Of a DNA stretch of 64,000 bases, positions 34,412 to 42,813 are shown piece by piece (position 1 is the stretch's first letter; every line of letters begins with the position of its first letter). The translations under genes and the position numbers were made by a program. Where the stretch lies: assembly GCF_001905905.1 (NCBI RefSeq), contig NZ_LIVT01000011.1, positions 62,001 through 126,000 of the forward strand, read 5' to 3'. Under the pieces are notes generated by a model, which had not been told where the DNA came from, did not search any database, and was given only the letters and a program-made list of their open reading frames with translations. The stretch is from Streptomyces sp. CB02366. GTDB lineage: Bacteria > Actinomycetota > Actinomycetes > Streptomycetales > Streptomycetaceae.

Positions 34412-35065
34412 TCAGGCCCCCGTCGGCTGCTCGGGGGTGAACCGGGTGCGCTGGGTGATCCAGGGCGCGCGGTAGTCGCCGAGCTGCATCTTCCGGTCGT
34501 CCCAGGTGCCGAAGCGCGGATTGACGTCGATGTCGAGCGCCTTGGACGCCTTGGTCAGCGCCTCCCCCACGGCCTGCTGCCCTGCGGGCGTGCCGAGGTC
34601 CACGCCGAGCGCCCGCGCCAGCTTGGGGAGCTGGACCTCCTGCCGCATGTCGGCGTCGATCTGGTCCGGGGCGACCCAGCGCTGCTGGAGCATCATCGCC
34701 TCGAACTGCTCCTCGCCGCCCTGCTGGGCGCGGCCGGCCTTCCGCATCTCCTGGATCTCCTTGCGGGTGACCGTGACCCCCGCGTCCTCGGCGGCCCGGT
34801 CGAGGATCCGGGTGAAGATCAGCCCGTGCAGCTTGGCGCGGCTGAGCTGGCCCGACTTGTCGACCAGTTGGGCGGCCTGCGGGGAGCTCTCCTGGGCGCT
34901 GCGGACCTGGGCGGCGCGGGCCTGGACCGCCGACACCTCGATCCGCTCGCCGCCGACGACGGCCGCCGCCCCGGGGTGGGCCTGGTCGCCGCAGGCCGAC
35001 AGGAGCGGTGCGGCAACGAGCGTGGCGGCGAGGACGGCGAGCGCGGTGCGACGACGGCGGTGCAA
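34412..35065 (-). CDS. SurA N-terminal-domain lipoprotein
   Basis: 217 residues from TTG 35065, chosen because GGGAGG is 5 bases upstream and the reading then begins with a textbook lipoprotein signal (HRRRRTALAVLAATLVAAPLLSAC, lipobox LSAC). A GTG at 35101 would add 12 residues without a good ribosome site. The mature part is a helical SurA-like chaperone domain (AAAVVGGERIEVSAVQARAAQVR, ILDRAAEDAGVTVTRKEIQEM) without a peptidyl-prolyl isomerase domain. Probably a membrane-bound folding factor for secreted proteins. Adjacent to mazG, an arrangement common in Streptomyces. Confidence 0.87.
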   Translation of the reverse strand: MHRRRRTALAVLAATLVAAPLLSACGDQAHPGAAAVVGGERIEVSAVQARAAQVRSAQESSPQAAQLVDKSGQLSRAKLHGLIFTRILDRAAEDAGVTVTRKEIQEMRKAGRAQQGGEEQFEAMMLQQRWVAPDQIDADMRQEVQLPKLARALGVDLGTPAGQQAVGEALTKASKALDIDVNPRFGTWDDRKMQLGDYRAPWITQRTRFTPEQPTGA

Positions 35066-35235
35066 AGGAGCCTCCCGGGGAGAGTTTGTGCATGGGTGCA
35101 CAAAGCCTTGCGGTGATCGATGTTAGGCAGTGGATGTGGCCCGTGCCACTGATTCGACCAACGATTCGGGAGGAGTTGGGGATGTGGTCCGCGGCGGGGT
35201 CCGGTACGGGGCCGGCGGGGCGCTCCGGGCGGCCG

Positions 35236-36900
35236 TCAGCCGCGGTGCAGGTCCCGCTGGTGGCTGAGCAGGCGGCGCAGGTCCGCCGGCAGCGGGTGGT
35301 GCGGCCCGTAGGCGCGCTCGGCGTCGTACAGCAGGGCCTGGAGCTGCGCCCGGCCCGCCGTGTGGTCCCCCACCGCCAGGAGCAGTTGGCCGATGCGGTG
35401 CCGGATGTCGAGGGCGCGGCCGGGGTCGGAGGTGATCGGCCCGTAGGCGTTCTCGTAGTACGGCAGGACCGCGCGGTACTCGCCGAGCGCGGCCCCGGCC
35501 TCGCCGAGCTGTTCGAGGCACTGGGCCGCGTCGTAGCGGAACTGGAGGGCCTGGGCGTCGGCCGGGCCCGCTTCGGCGGCGCGGTCCTCGGCGAGGCGGC
35601 GCAGCTCGGGCAGGGCGCGGCGGTACTGCCCGTCGTCCATCAGCGTCGCGGCGTACTGCTTGCGCAGGATACGGACGACCGGGGAGTGCTCGCCGTGTTC
35701 GGCGGCGGCGGCCGGGAGGGTGGCCCCGAGGACGTCGACGGCCTGGGTGATCCGGCCCTCGCCGAGCAGCTTCTTCACCTCGTCCACGGCGCGCGCGACG
35801 TCCGCTCCGGCGGGCGACGGCGGCGGGGTGGCGTGGGGCGGGGCGCCGGGGCGTACGGGGGCGGGCGGCGGTGCGGAGGGCGGGCCGGCCGAGGGCGGGT
35901 CGGAGGGCTGCGGCGCGCCGAGGCGGGGCGGCGGGGCCGCGAAGGCGGCGGGCGCGGGCGCGGGAGCGGGCGCGGGGGTCGCGGCCCGGTCCGGCCAGGG
36001 GGCGTGGGGCCGCAGGAACGGGCGGGTGGGGTCGAGCGGGGCGGCGGGCGCCCCGTGCCGGGGCAGCAGCGGGGCCAGCTCCTCGTACACCTCCTGCGCG
36101 GAGGCGGGCCGGGCCTGCGGGTCCTTGGCGAGCAGCCGCAGGACGAGCGCCTCCAGCGCGGCCGGGACCTCGGGACGGGTCCGGCGGACCGGGACCGGGG
36201 GCTCGTACAGGTGGCGGTGCAGTACGCCCAGCGCGGTGGATCCGGCGAACGGGACGTCCCCGCTGAGGAGTTCGTGCAGGAGGACCCCGAGGGCGTACAG
36301 GTCGGTGTACGGGCCGACCGCGCCGCCCATCGCCTGCTCGGGGGCCATGTAGGCCGGGGAACCGATCGGTGAGCCGGTGTGGGTGAGGCGGGTGGTGTCG
36401 GTGTCCAGGACGGAGGCGACGCCCAGGTCGAGGACGGTGACGGTGCCGTCGGGGCGGACCATGACGTTCCGGGGCTTGAGGTCGCGGTGGACGATCGGCA
36501 CCGCGTGGACCGCGCAGAGGACGGCGCAGAGCTGGGCGGCGACCGCGACGGCCCACGGCCAGGGGTAAGGGTCGTGCTCGGCCAGGTGGTCGGCGAGGTC
36601 GGCGCCCTCGACGTACTGCATGACGAGGTAGAGGTCGTCGCCGTCCTCGCCCGCGTCGTGGACGGTGACCAGTCCCGGGTGGTCGACCTGGGCGGTGACC
36701 CGGCACTCGCGGACGAACCGGCGGCGCAGTTCGTCGGCCGCGTCGCCGCCGGTGGGGCCGGCGACCCGGTCGGGGCGCACCAGCTTCACCGCGACGCGGC
36801 GGTCCAGGCGCCGGTCGTACGCCGTCCACACCTGGCCCATGCCGCCCTGGCCGAGGAGGGCGGCCAGTTCGTACCGGTCGGCGATGATCCGCCCGCTCAC
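35236..36900 (-). CDS. Serine/threonine protein kinase with C-terminal TPR-like region
   Basis: 554 residues, GTG at 36900 overlapping the stop of the membrane-protein gene (GTGA). Hanks-type kinase domain at 5-275: LGQGGMGQVWTAYD, VAVKLV (Lys), IVHRDLKPRNVMV (catalytic Asp), DLG in place of DFG (VLDLGVAS), and GSPAYMAPEQAMGG with activation-loop threonines. A Pro/Ala-rich linker (280-370) leads to helical repeats (380-554) resembling TPRs (VKKLLGEGRITQAVDVLG, YRRALPELRRLAEDRAAE). There is no membrane helix; the partner upstream is a membrane protein and may act as its anchor or sensor. Confidence 0.92.
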   Translation of the reverse strand: MSGRIIADRYELAALLGQGGMGQVWTAYDRRLDRRVAVKLVRPDRVAGPTGGDAADELRRRFVRECRVTAQVDHPGLVTVHDAGEDGDDLYLVMQYVEGADLADHLAEHDPYPWPWAVAVAAQLCAVLCAVHAVPIVHRDLKPRNVMVRPDGTVTVLDLGVASVLDTDTTRLTHTGSPIGSPAYMAPEQAMGGAVGPYTDLYALGVLLHELLSGDVPFAGSTALGVLHRHLYEPPVPVRRTRPEVPAALEALVLRLLAKDPQARPASAQEVYEELAPLLPRHGAPAAPLDPTRPFLRPHAPWPDRAATPAPAPAPAPAAFAAPPPRLGAPQPSDPPSAGPPSAPPPAPVRPGAPPHATPPPSPAGADVARAVDEVKKLLGEGRITQAVDVLGATLPAAAAEHGEHSPVVRILRKQYAATLMDDGQYRRALPELRRLAEDRAAEAGPADAQALQFRYDAAQCLEQLGEAGAALGEYRAVLPYYENAYGPITSDPGRALDIRHRIGQLLLAVGDHTAGRAQLQALLYDAERAYGPHHPLPADLRRLLSHQRDLHRG

Positions 36901-37505
36901 CGGCCCTCGCCCTCCTTGTTCTCCTTGCGGAGGTAGTCGCTCAGTTCGTCCAGTTCGGCGCGGACCTGGTCGAGGCGGCGGGGGGCGGGGACGGGCGTGG
37001 GCGGGGTGGCCGGCCCGGTGTACGGGTTGGGGTACTGCTCCCGGGGCGGGTGCGGGAGGCGGGGCTGCGGCGGGTACGGGAGCGCGGGAGCGGAGTACGC
37101 GGAGTACTCGGCGGGCGGGGGCCCGGCGGCGGTGTACGGGGGCGGGGCGCCGAGGGAGGTGTAGTGGCGTATCTCCGCGCTCAGGTAATAGGTGATCACC
37201 GCGGTCAGACCGCCGAGCATCCACGCCGCCATGATCAGGGCCTGGGCGTCCGTCATGTCGTCGGGGTCGTCCGGCGTGGCCAGGACGAAGGCGAACAGCG
37301 CGATGTTCGAGGCCGTCACGACCGCCAGCAGGACCCAGTCGCGCGGCCTGCGGGTGACGATCGCGAGTCGCAGCATCGGCGCCCACCCCAGCATGCCGCA
37401 GCTCAGCACGGTCACCACCACGAGCGCCACGCGCACCGCGGTGAGCGTCGCCGGGGACGGGCGGGGTGCGACCGGCCGCTGCGGCGTCGGGCCGTAGCCG
37501 TGCAT
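36897..37505 (-). CDS. Membrane protein coupled to the kinase gene
   Basis: 202 residues, ATG at 37505 with GGAG 7 bases upstream. Three hydrophobic segments (VRVALVVVTVLSCGMLGW, WVLLAVVTASNIALFAFVLA, ALIMAAWMLGGLTAVITYYL) are followed by a Pro/Tyr-rich linker and a charged C-terminal helix (RRLDQVRAELDELSDYLRKENKEGEG). The stop overlaps the kinase start (GTGA). Such PY-rich proteins often precede Hanks kinases in Streptomyces and may be substrate or tether. No enzymatic motif. Confidence 0.85.
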   Translation of the reverse strand: MHGYGPTPQRPVAPRPSPATLTAVRVALVVVTVLSCGMLGWAPMLRLAIVTRRPRDWVLLAVVTASNIALFAFVLATPDDPDDMTDAQALIMAAWMLGGLTAVITYYLSAEIRHYTSLGAPPPYTAAGPPPAEYSAYSAPALPYPPQPRLPHPPREQYPNPYTGPATPPTPVPAPRRLDQVRAELDELSDYLRKENKEGEGR

Positions 37506-37681
37506 GTGCTGCTCCTGGAGGCGGATGACGGACGTGTGGGGTGAGCGTATACACCTCCGCCGACGGGCTGTCCCCGTTGTCCCGACGTCGTGCCGAACCG
37601 TTGCGGACCACGGCGGCCGGGCGGCCGGAACGCCCGGGGGCCCCCGGGTTCCGGGATGCGGGGGGGCGTGGCCGCGGCTCC

Positions 37682-37745
37682 GGGCGTCAGGGCGTCAGGG
37701 CGTCAGGGCGTCAGGGCGTCAGGGCGTCAGGGCGTCAGGGCGTCA
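37682..37745. repeat. Eight perfect tandem copies of GGGCGTCA
   Basis: An octanucleotide array at the 3' end of the HTH-methylase gene; on the minus strand the unit is TGACGCCC and the first unit supplies the gene's TGA stop. Because the stop is in the first unit, copy-number change would alter only the untranslated tail. It fills the gap toward the kinase-associated membrane gene together with GC-rich DNA lacking genes. Confidence 0.95.
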
Positions 37746-40133
37746 GGGCGCGACCGTACCGTCCGCCAGGCCGTCGTACATCCCCTGGACGAGCAGCCCG
37801 CCGAGCCGCCCCGCCGTCCGCAGCGCGTCCTCGAAGGCGGCCAGTTCACGGAAGCGCTCCCCGTACCGCTGCTGTTCGGCGAGCGGCATCCGGGGCAGTT
37901 GGAGGCGGCGCGCGTCCAGCCGGGCGGCGGTGGAGGCGTAGCTGCTGGCCTGCCGGTGGTTGGCGGTACCGCGCAGGAATCCGGCGAGGAACCAGGGGTC
38001 GACGGCGGCCGGGTCGGGCCGCAGGAGCTGGAGGTTGCGGCCGAGCACGGACCCGGCCGTCGCCTCGTCCACGACCCGGGCCGCGGTGCCGCCGCCGAGC
38101 ACGGGCACGACGACGTCGCCGGGTTCGAGCAGGACCGTCTCGTCGGCCGTCCGGCCCGGGGCCTTCGGGCCGGGCGGCGGGACGGGGGCGGCCGGAGCCG
38201 CGCCGGTGAGGACGTCGTGCTCGGTGAGGACGGGGAGCGGGACGCTTCCGGGCGCGGCGGTTCCGGTGTGCAGGTGCAGGGCGCCGGCGCGGGCGAGTTC
38301 GCCGACCGTGGTGAGCGGCAGGTGCGCGGAGCCGGCGGGGGCGGCGGCCGGGGGGACGAGGCCGGAGGTCAGACGCAGGGTCTCGGCCAGCCTCTCCCGG
38401 AGCTCCCCGAGGCCGGACGCGCCGCCTCCGGCCGCCGGGCGCGGGAGATGGCGGGCCGGGGCCAGGTCCACGTCGTCGTCGAGGAGTTCGACCACGGGCA
38501 CGACGCGGCTGACGCCCTCGGCGTCGGCCCGGTCGCGCCAGGCGCCGAGCACGGCGGCGCGCACGGCGGGCCAGTCGAGCCGTTCACGGCCGCCGCCGGG
38601 GACCTTGCCGCCGCCCGTCCTGCCGGCCCCCGCCGTGCCGCCCGCCGTGCCTCCGGGGGCGGAGCCGTCCTCCGGGGCCGGGGAGGCCGGGCCCGGGAGG
38701 GCGGTGGTGTCGGCGAGGAGGAGATCGGCGGGGGGCCGCACCCCGGGCTCCGGTCTGCGCACCACCCAGAGGTGGAGCGGGATGCCGTACGGAGGGGCGG
38801 CCCCGGCCGGCAGCGCGATGACGGCCTGGAGGGCCCCCCGGCGCAGGAGACCGGCGCGGATACGGCGGCCGGAGCGGCGGGAGGCGGCGGCGGGCGGCAT
38901 CAGCAGGACGGCGGTTCCACCGTCGCGCAACCGGGCCAGGGCGTGCTGGACCCAGGCGAGTTCGGACTCGGTGCGGGCCGGGAGCCCGTACTCCCAGCGC
39001 GGGTCGTAGGCCAGTTCGTCGTGGCCCCAGTTGCGTTCGTTGAACGGCGGGTGACAGAGCACGGTGTCGGCCGCCACCTGCGGGAAGGCGTCGGCCCGCA
39101 GGGTGTCGCCGGTACGGACGTCCGGGCCCGGGGCGGCTCCGCGGGGGCCCTCGGCGCCCAGGGCCAGGCGCAGGGCGGTGAGCGCGGCGAGGGCGGGGTC
39201 GGCCTCCTGCCCGTACAGCGCGGCGGGGCCGTGGACCGCTCGGAGCAGGGCGCCGGTGCCGGCGGCCGGGTCGAGGACGCTGCGGACGTGCCGGCGGCGG
39301 GCGGGCCGGTCCGCTCCCTTCGGGGGCTCGGCGAGCTCCGCCATCAGCTCGGCGAGGTGCGGCGGGGTCAGGGTGTACTGGCGCGGGTTGGCGTCCAGCT
39401 GCCGACCGAGCAGGAACTCGAAGACCGGTCCGGCCCCGATCCCGGCGGCCAGTTCGGCGGCGGACCGCAGGAGCGGCACGGACGGCAGCAGGTCCTGCGC
39501 GGTGGGGGTGTGAACAGCGCGCGCGCCGGGGGCGGGCGTCGGCGGGTCCGCCGCCCGAGGACCTGCGGGCTCCGGCCGGCCCGCGCCGTGAACACCGGTG
39601 GGCTCCGCCCCGCTCTCGGTGTGAACGCCGACGGGCTCCGGCGGAGGCGTGGTGTGAACATCGGCGGACCCGGGACGGGGCGTGGGGGGAGCAGCCGTGG
39701 AACCCGCTGCGCCGGGCGTGTGAACAGGGGCGCCCCCGGGCCCGAACCGTGCGGTGAGCACATGGTCCACGGCGTGCGGCAGTAGGGCGGCCATCCGCTC
39801 GTCGGGGGACGCCGTGAGCTCCAGCCAGGCGGTGGGCCGGTCGCGGACGACCAGCAGGGCGCAACCGGTGTGGATCAGCGCCTGGACGGCGCCCGCAGGG
39901 TGCCCGGCGACCGCCTGCCAGACGCGTTCACGGAGCGGAACCTCCACGAGTTTGCCCTGGTCGCGCAGCCACTGCTCGACCTCGGACAGGGCGAAGGACG
40001 GACTGGTCCCGGTGCCGCCCACCGGGTGCGGGAAGTCTGCGTGCCGACGACGCCAGTTGCTGACGGCGGCACGCCCCACGCCCGCGAGTCGGGCGATTTC
40101 CGCCGCGGTGACCTCGGTCGCGTTCTCCGGCAC
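37743..40133 (-). CDS. HTH / N6-adenine methylase-like / specificity-domain fusion protein
   Basis: 796 residues, GTG at 40133 with AAGGAG about 9 bases upstream. Domains in order: excisionase-like HTH (residues 5-55, AAEIARLAGVGRAAVSNWRRR), a linker with three 11-residue repeats beginning VHT/VHG (about 137-195), a type I HsdM-like methylase (about 225-450; SAM motif SVLDPAAGTGALL) and a C-terminal HsdS-like target-recognition half (about 560-790, GDVVVPVLGGGTAARVV and LQLPRMPLAEQQRYG). Motif IV reads HPPF where active methylases have (N/D)PPF, so catalysis may be lost. No restriction subunit is nearby. It may be a DNA-binding regulator. Fold assignment is good; activity is uncertain. Confidence 0.82.
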   Translation of the reverse strand: MPENATEVTAAEIARLAGVGRAAVSNWRRRHADFPHPVGGTGTSPSFALSEVEQWLRDQGKLVEVPLRERVWQAVAGHPAGAVQALIHTGCALLVVRDRPTAWLELTASPDERMAALLPHAVDHVLTARFGPGGAPVHTPGAAGSTAAPPTPRPGSADVHTTPPPEPVGVHTESGAEPTGVHGAGRPEPAGPRAADPPTPAPGARAVHTPTAQDLLPSVPLLRSAAELAAGIGAGPVFEFLLGRQLDANPRQYTLTPPHLAELMAELAEPPKGADRPARRRHVRSVLDPAAGTGALLRAVHGPAALYGQEADPALAALTALRLALGAEGPRGAAPGPDVRTGDTLRADAFPQVAADTVLCHPPFNERNWGHDELAYDPRWEYGLPARTESELAWVQHALARLRDGGTAVLLMPPAAASRRSGRRIRAGLLRRGALQAVIALPAGAAPPYGIPLHLWVVRRPEPGVRPPADLLLADTTALPGPASPAPEDGSAPGGTAGGTAGAGRTGGGKVPGGGRERLDWPAVRAAVLGAWRDRADAEGVSRVVPVVELLDDDVDLAPARHLPRPAAGGGASGLGELRERLAETLRLTSGLVPPAAAPAGSAHLPLTTVGELARAGALHLHTGTAAPGSVPLPVLTEHDVLTGAAPAAPVPPPGPKAPGRTADETVLLEPGDVVVPVLGGGTAARVVDEATAGSVLGRNLQLLRPDPAAVDPWFLAGFLRGTANHRQASSYASTAARLDARRLQLPRMPLAEQQRYGERFRELAAFEDALRTAGRLGGLLVQGMYDGLADGTVAP

Positions 40134-40245
40134 TTGACTCTCTCCTTGGCCCGTCCGCCCACCCCGTCGCTCGCCCCGTCGACGGCGGCTGACGCGAGCA
40201 TAGCGACTCTCTCGCACCACACCCGCAGAGGCCGTTGCCTGACGC

Positions 40246-40277
40246 TTCACGTGTGAACCGTGTTGACTCGGTTCACA
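40246..40277. promoter_or_regulatory. TGTGAACC/GGTTCACA inverted repeat in the methylase-lipoprotein intergenic region
   Basis: Arms TGTGAACC (40252-40259) and GGTTCACA (40270-40277) are separated by 10 bp; the left arm is also part of TTCACGTGTGAA (40246-40257). It lies between the divergent methylase-like gene (113 bp away) and lipoprotein gene (91 bp away). The octamer TGTGAACA/G recurs four times inside the methylase gene (39509, 39620, 39653, 39719). Confidence 0.5.
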
Positions 40278-40367
40278 AGGTTTGCTCTTATTGACCCGCC
40301 CCACCGGGGCCGTTCTTCCCTCCTCTCTCCGGCGCGTTCCCGCGCCCCTCCTCCCGGAGCCTGACCC

Positions 40368-41096
40368 ATGCGTCTCGTCACCCGTATCTCCGTCAACACC
40401 CTTTGCGCGCTGGCCGTCGTCGGCCTCGCCGCCTGCGGCACGGACTCCCCGAAGGAGACCGGGCCGTTCGCCGGTCAGTCGGGCCCGGAGGTGGCCAACA
40501 AGGCCCTCAAGGCCACGAACGGGGTGAAGTCCCTGCGGATAGGCCTCGACATGACCACTCCGGACGGCCGGGTCCAGGCGGACTTCGCGTCGAGCCTGGG
40601 CGGGGACTGCACCGGGACCATGACGGTGGGCGGCCAGAGCGGCATGGAGGTCGTGAAGACCGGCGGGACGGTCTACACCAAGTTCGACGAGGCCATGCTG
40701 CGCGCGCAGATGACGGACGAGCCGAAGGCGGAGGCGGACGCGGCGGTGGAGATGCTCGCGGGCAAGTGGATGGAGTCGAAGGCGTCCGACCCGGACACGG
40801 CGGAGGCCATCGAGTTCTGTGACCTGGAGGCGCTTCTGAAGGAGTTCGAGGCGAACGACGGCGCCGCCGAGAAGAAGGGCCCCTCGACGGTCGCGGGCAA
40901 GCCGTCCCTGCGGCTCACGGAGAAGGACGGCAAGGAGACGTACACCTTCGACGTGGCCGCCCAGGGCGCCCCGTACCTCCTGCGCGTCACGTCCCGGGGC
41001 GGCGAGGAGCCGATGACGATGCACCTCTCCGACTTCGACGCGCCGGTCGTGGCGAAGAAGCCCGCCGCGAAGGACATCGTCGACCTGGAGCAGTAG
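40368..41096 (+). CDS. Lipoprotein of unknown function
   Basis: 242 residues, ATG at 40368 with GGAG 9 bases upstream. Signal peptide ending in lipobox VVGLAAC (lipidated Cys about residue 23). The mature protein resembles LppX/LprG-type or DUF-like beta-rich actinobacterial lipoproteins (ANKALKATNGVKSLRIGLDMTTPDGRVQADFA; GGDCTGTMTVGGQSGMEVVKTGGTVYTKFDEAML), which bind lipids at the outer face of the membrane. Family assignment is by pattern only. Confidence 0.85.
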   Translation: MRLVTRISVNTLCALAVVGLAACGTDSPKETGPFAGQSGPEVANKALKATNGVKSLRIGLDMTTPDGRVQADFASSLGGDCTGTMTVGGQSGMEVVKTGGTVYTKFDEAMLRAQMTDEPKAEADAAVEMLAGKWMESKASDPDTAEAIEFCDLEALLKEFEANDGAAEKKGPSTVAGKPSLRLTEKDGKETYTFDVAAQGAPYLLRVTSRGGEEPMTMHLSDFDAPVVAKKPAAKDIVDLEQ

Positions 41097-41120
41097 GACC
41101 CGGGCGGCGACGGCCGCCCC

Positions 41121-41180
41121 AGGGCCTGTCGTCACACCGCCGTCGTCGCCCGAAGGGCGGCGGTGTGACGACAGGCCCTA
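41121..41180. repeat. Palindromic element, copy 2 (supplies the isochorismatase stop codon)
   Basis: A 60-bp inverted repeat with arms AGGGCCTGTCGTCACACCGCC and its complement. The terminal CCCTA provides the TAG stop of the minus-strand isochorismatase gene. Same ends and centre as copy 1 at 33269-33329. It also separates two convergent genes and could terminate both. Confidence 0.82.
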
Positions 41181-41816
41181 CGGTGCTCCCGGGGGCAGAC
41201 CGCGGCCGAAGCCGATCTCGGCCGCGGGCAGGACGCGCACCCGGCGGCCGGGGAAGCGGAGGTTCCGGTAGATCTCGTTGTGGTGCGCCACGGACGCCTC
41301 CGGTGCGGCGTACGGGCCGGAGCCGTCCGGCCGGAGCGAGGTGGTGTGGCCGTCCGCGACGAGCACCACGTCGTACCCCCGGCTCAGCGCCTGCCGGGCG
41401 GTGGACTCGACGCAGATCTCCGTGGCGAACCCGGTGACGACGACCTCGGTGACCCCCCGGCCCCGCAGCAGCGCGTCCAGCCCGGTGCCCAGGAAGCCGT
41501 CCGGTGCGGACTTGGGGAGGACCGTGTCGCCGGGGGCGGGGGCCAGTTCGGGCGCGATCCGCCACCCCTCGGTCCCCCGCTCCAGCTCCTCGTCCTCCTG
41601 CTGCACCAGTACCACCGGGGCCCCGGCCGACCTGGCCCGCTCCTGGAGGCCGGCGACGGCCGCGACGGTGGCGGACGCCCGGTGGGCGATGGCGACGAGG
41701 GCGTTCTGCATGTCGATGACGAGGAGCGCGGAGACTGCCTCCGCCGCGGAGACTGCCTCCGCCGCGGAGACCGCCTCCTCCGCGGCGGCCTCCTCCGCGC
41801 CCGGAACCGCCGTCAC
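41178..41816 (-). CDS. Isochorismatase-family cysteine hydrolase
   Basis: 212 residues, GTG at 41816 overlapping the stop of the GNAT gene (GTGA). The catalytic triad of the family is visible: Asp in ALLVIDMQNALV, Lys in LPKSAPDGF and Cys in FATEICVESTARQALSRGYDV. Members hydrolyse isochorismate, nicotinamide or N-carbamoyl amides; the substrate cannot be told. The N-terminus is extended by three EAVSAA-type repeats encoded by an 18-bp tandem repeat, outside the conserved fold. The stop codon lies in a palindromic element. Confidence 0.9.
   Translation of the reverse strand: MTAVPGAEEAAAEEAVSAAEAVSAAEAVSALLVIDMQNALVAIAHRASATVAAVAGLQERARSAGAPVVLVQQEDEELERGTEGWRIAPELAPAPGDTVLPKSAPDGFLGTGLDALLRGRGVTEVVVTGFATEICVESTARQALSRGYDVVLVADGHTTSLRPDGSGPYAAPEASVAHHNEIYRNLRFPGRRVRVLPAAEIGFGRGLPPGAP
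41728..41781 (-). repeat. 18-bp coding repeat, three copies
   Basis: GCGGAGACTGCCTCCGCC occurs twice perfectly (41728-41745, 41746-41763) and once with two changes (41764-41781). It encodes hexapeptide repeats in the N-terminal extension of the isochorismatase-family protein. Confidence 0.9.
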
Positions 41817-42559
41817 AGCCGGTGCCGCACCCAGACGTTGGGCTCGGCGTACACCGCGTACCCGTGGGCGAGTGCGCAGTGCACCGGGACCAGCGCCCCC
41901 GGCACCTCCACCGGCCCGTCCGTATCGAACGGCAGCCCGGTCCACTCCCGCCACTGCGCGAGCGAGCCGCTCACGGTCATCGACACGGTGGCGACCGAGT
42001 CCACCGTCCCGCCGGCCCGGGCGTGGACCCGCAGCCAGGGGTCCTCGGGAAGCCCGTCGTCGGGGCGGGTCAGCCGGACGTACTCCTCCATCGGCAGGGC
42101 GGGCCGCAGGTGCTTGCCGCTCGGCCGCACCGGGGCGACGACCTCCCGGAAGCCGAGCCGCCGCGCGTTGTCCCGCATCGCGGCGAGCATCCGGCCCGAT
42201 ATGCCCTTGCCCTGGTGGCCGGTCGCCACCGTGATCTCGATCGCGCCGACCGTGTCGGGCGTGCGCCCGCGCCGCAGGTCCGAGAAGGCCCACAGCAGCA
42301 TCCGGTCCCAGCCGCCGACCGGGAGTTCCCCGCGCCCGGGGGCGTCCAGCAGGAAGGGCACGCTGTAGGCGCGGGCGACCACCGCCCCGTCCGCGTCGGT
42401 GGCGACGAGCACGTACTGCGGGAAATCGACCGCGATCCGGGGGAAGTTCGCCCACCCGACGATGTCCTCCAGCACGAACTCCGGCCAGGTGTCCGGCATC
42501 CCGTTCAGGGCGTCGGCCAGCTCCGGGCGCTCGGCGAGGGTGGTGATGTGCAGTTCCAT
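41813..42559 (-). CDS. GNAT-family N-acetyltransferase
   Basis: 248 residues, ATG at 42559 (MELHITTLAE). The acetyl-CoA loop is seen in AIEITVATGHQGKGISGRMLAAMRDNARRLGF (Q/RxxGxG/A motif as HQGKGISG). The C-terminal third (TVSMTVSGSLAQWREWTGLPFDTDGPVEVPGALVPV) is characteristic of a Streptomyces GNAT subgroup of unknown substrate. Its stop overlaps the isochorismatase start, so both are cotranslated. Confidence 0.85.
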   Translation of the reverse strand: MELHITTLAERPELADALNGMPDTWPEFVLEDIVGWANFPRIAVDFPQYVLVATDADGAVVARAYSVPFLLDAPGRGELPVGGWDRMLLWAFSDLRRGRTPDTVGAIEITVATGHQGKGISGRMLAAMRDNARRLGFREVVAPVRPSGKHLRPALPMEEYVRLTRPDDGLPEDPWLRVHARAGGTVDSVATVSMTVSGSLAQWREWTGLPFDTDGPVEVPGALVPVHCALAHGYAVYAEPNVWVRHRL

Positions 42560-42813
42560 ACGCGCGACCCTAGGCAGTCCGTACCGCCCCGACCAGCGAA
42601 TATCGGTTCCGTGCCGATCGGCTGGCGCTCGGCGCACGGACTGCCGGACCCAGGGGCGGGCCCGGGTCCGGGACGGGTTCCGCCTCCGGCACCGGGCCCG
42701 GAGCCGAGGACGGGGCCGGACCCGCCTCCGGGGTCGGACCCGGGTCCGACTCCGTTACCGGCTCCGGTATATGCCCGGCGCGGGACGCCACCGCCCGGCT
42801 ACCGTCCCGCCGT

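Noticed and set aside
37682..37745. Phase variation of the methylase-like gene by the octamer array
   Set aside because: The stop codon lies in the first repeat unit, so copy-number change would not alter the reading frame of the protein.
40134..41135. N-terminal extension of the methylase-like protein upstream of 40133
   Set aside because: The extension would overlap the lipoprotein gene antisense. The GTG at 40133 has a good ribosome site and the HTH starts directly after it.
41728..41781. CRISPR-like array from the 18-bp repeats
   Set aside because: The units are directly adjacent without spacers and encode a hexapeptide repeat; no cas genes are in the window.
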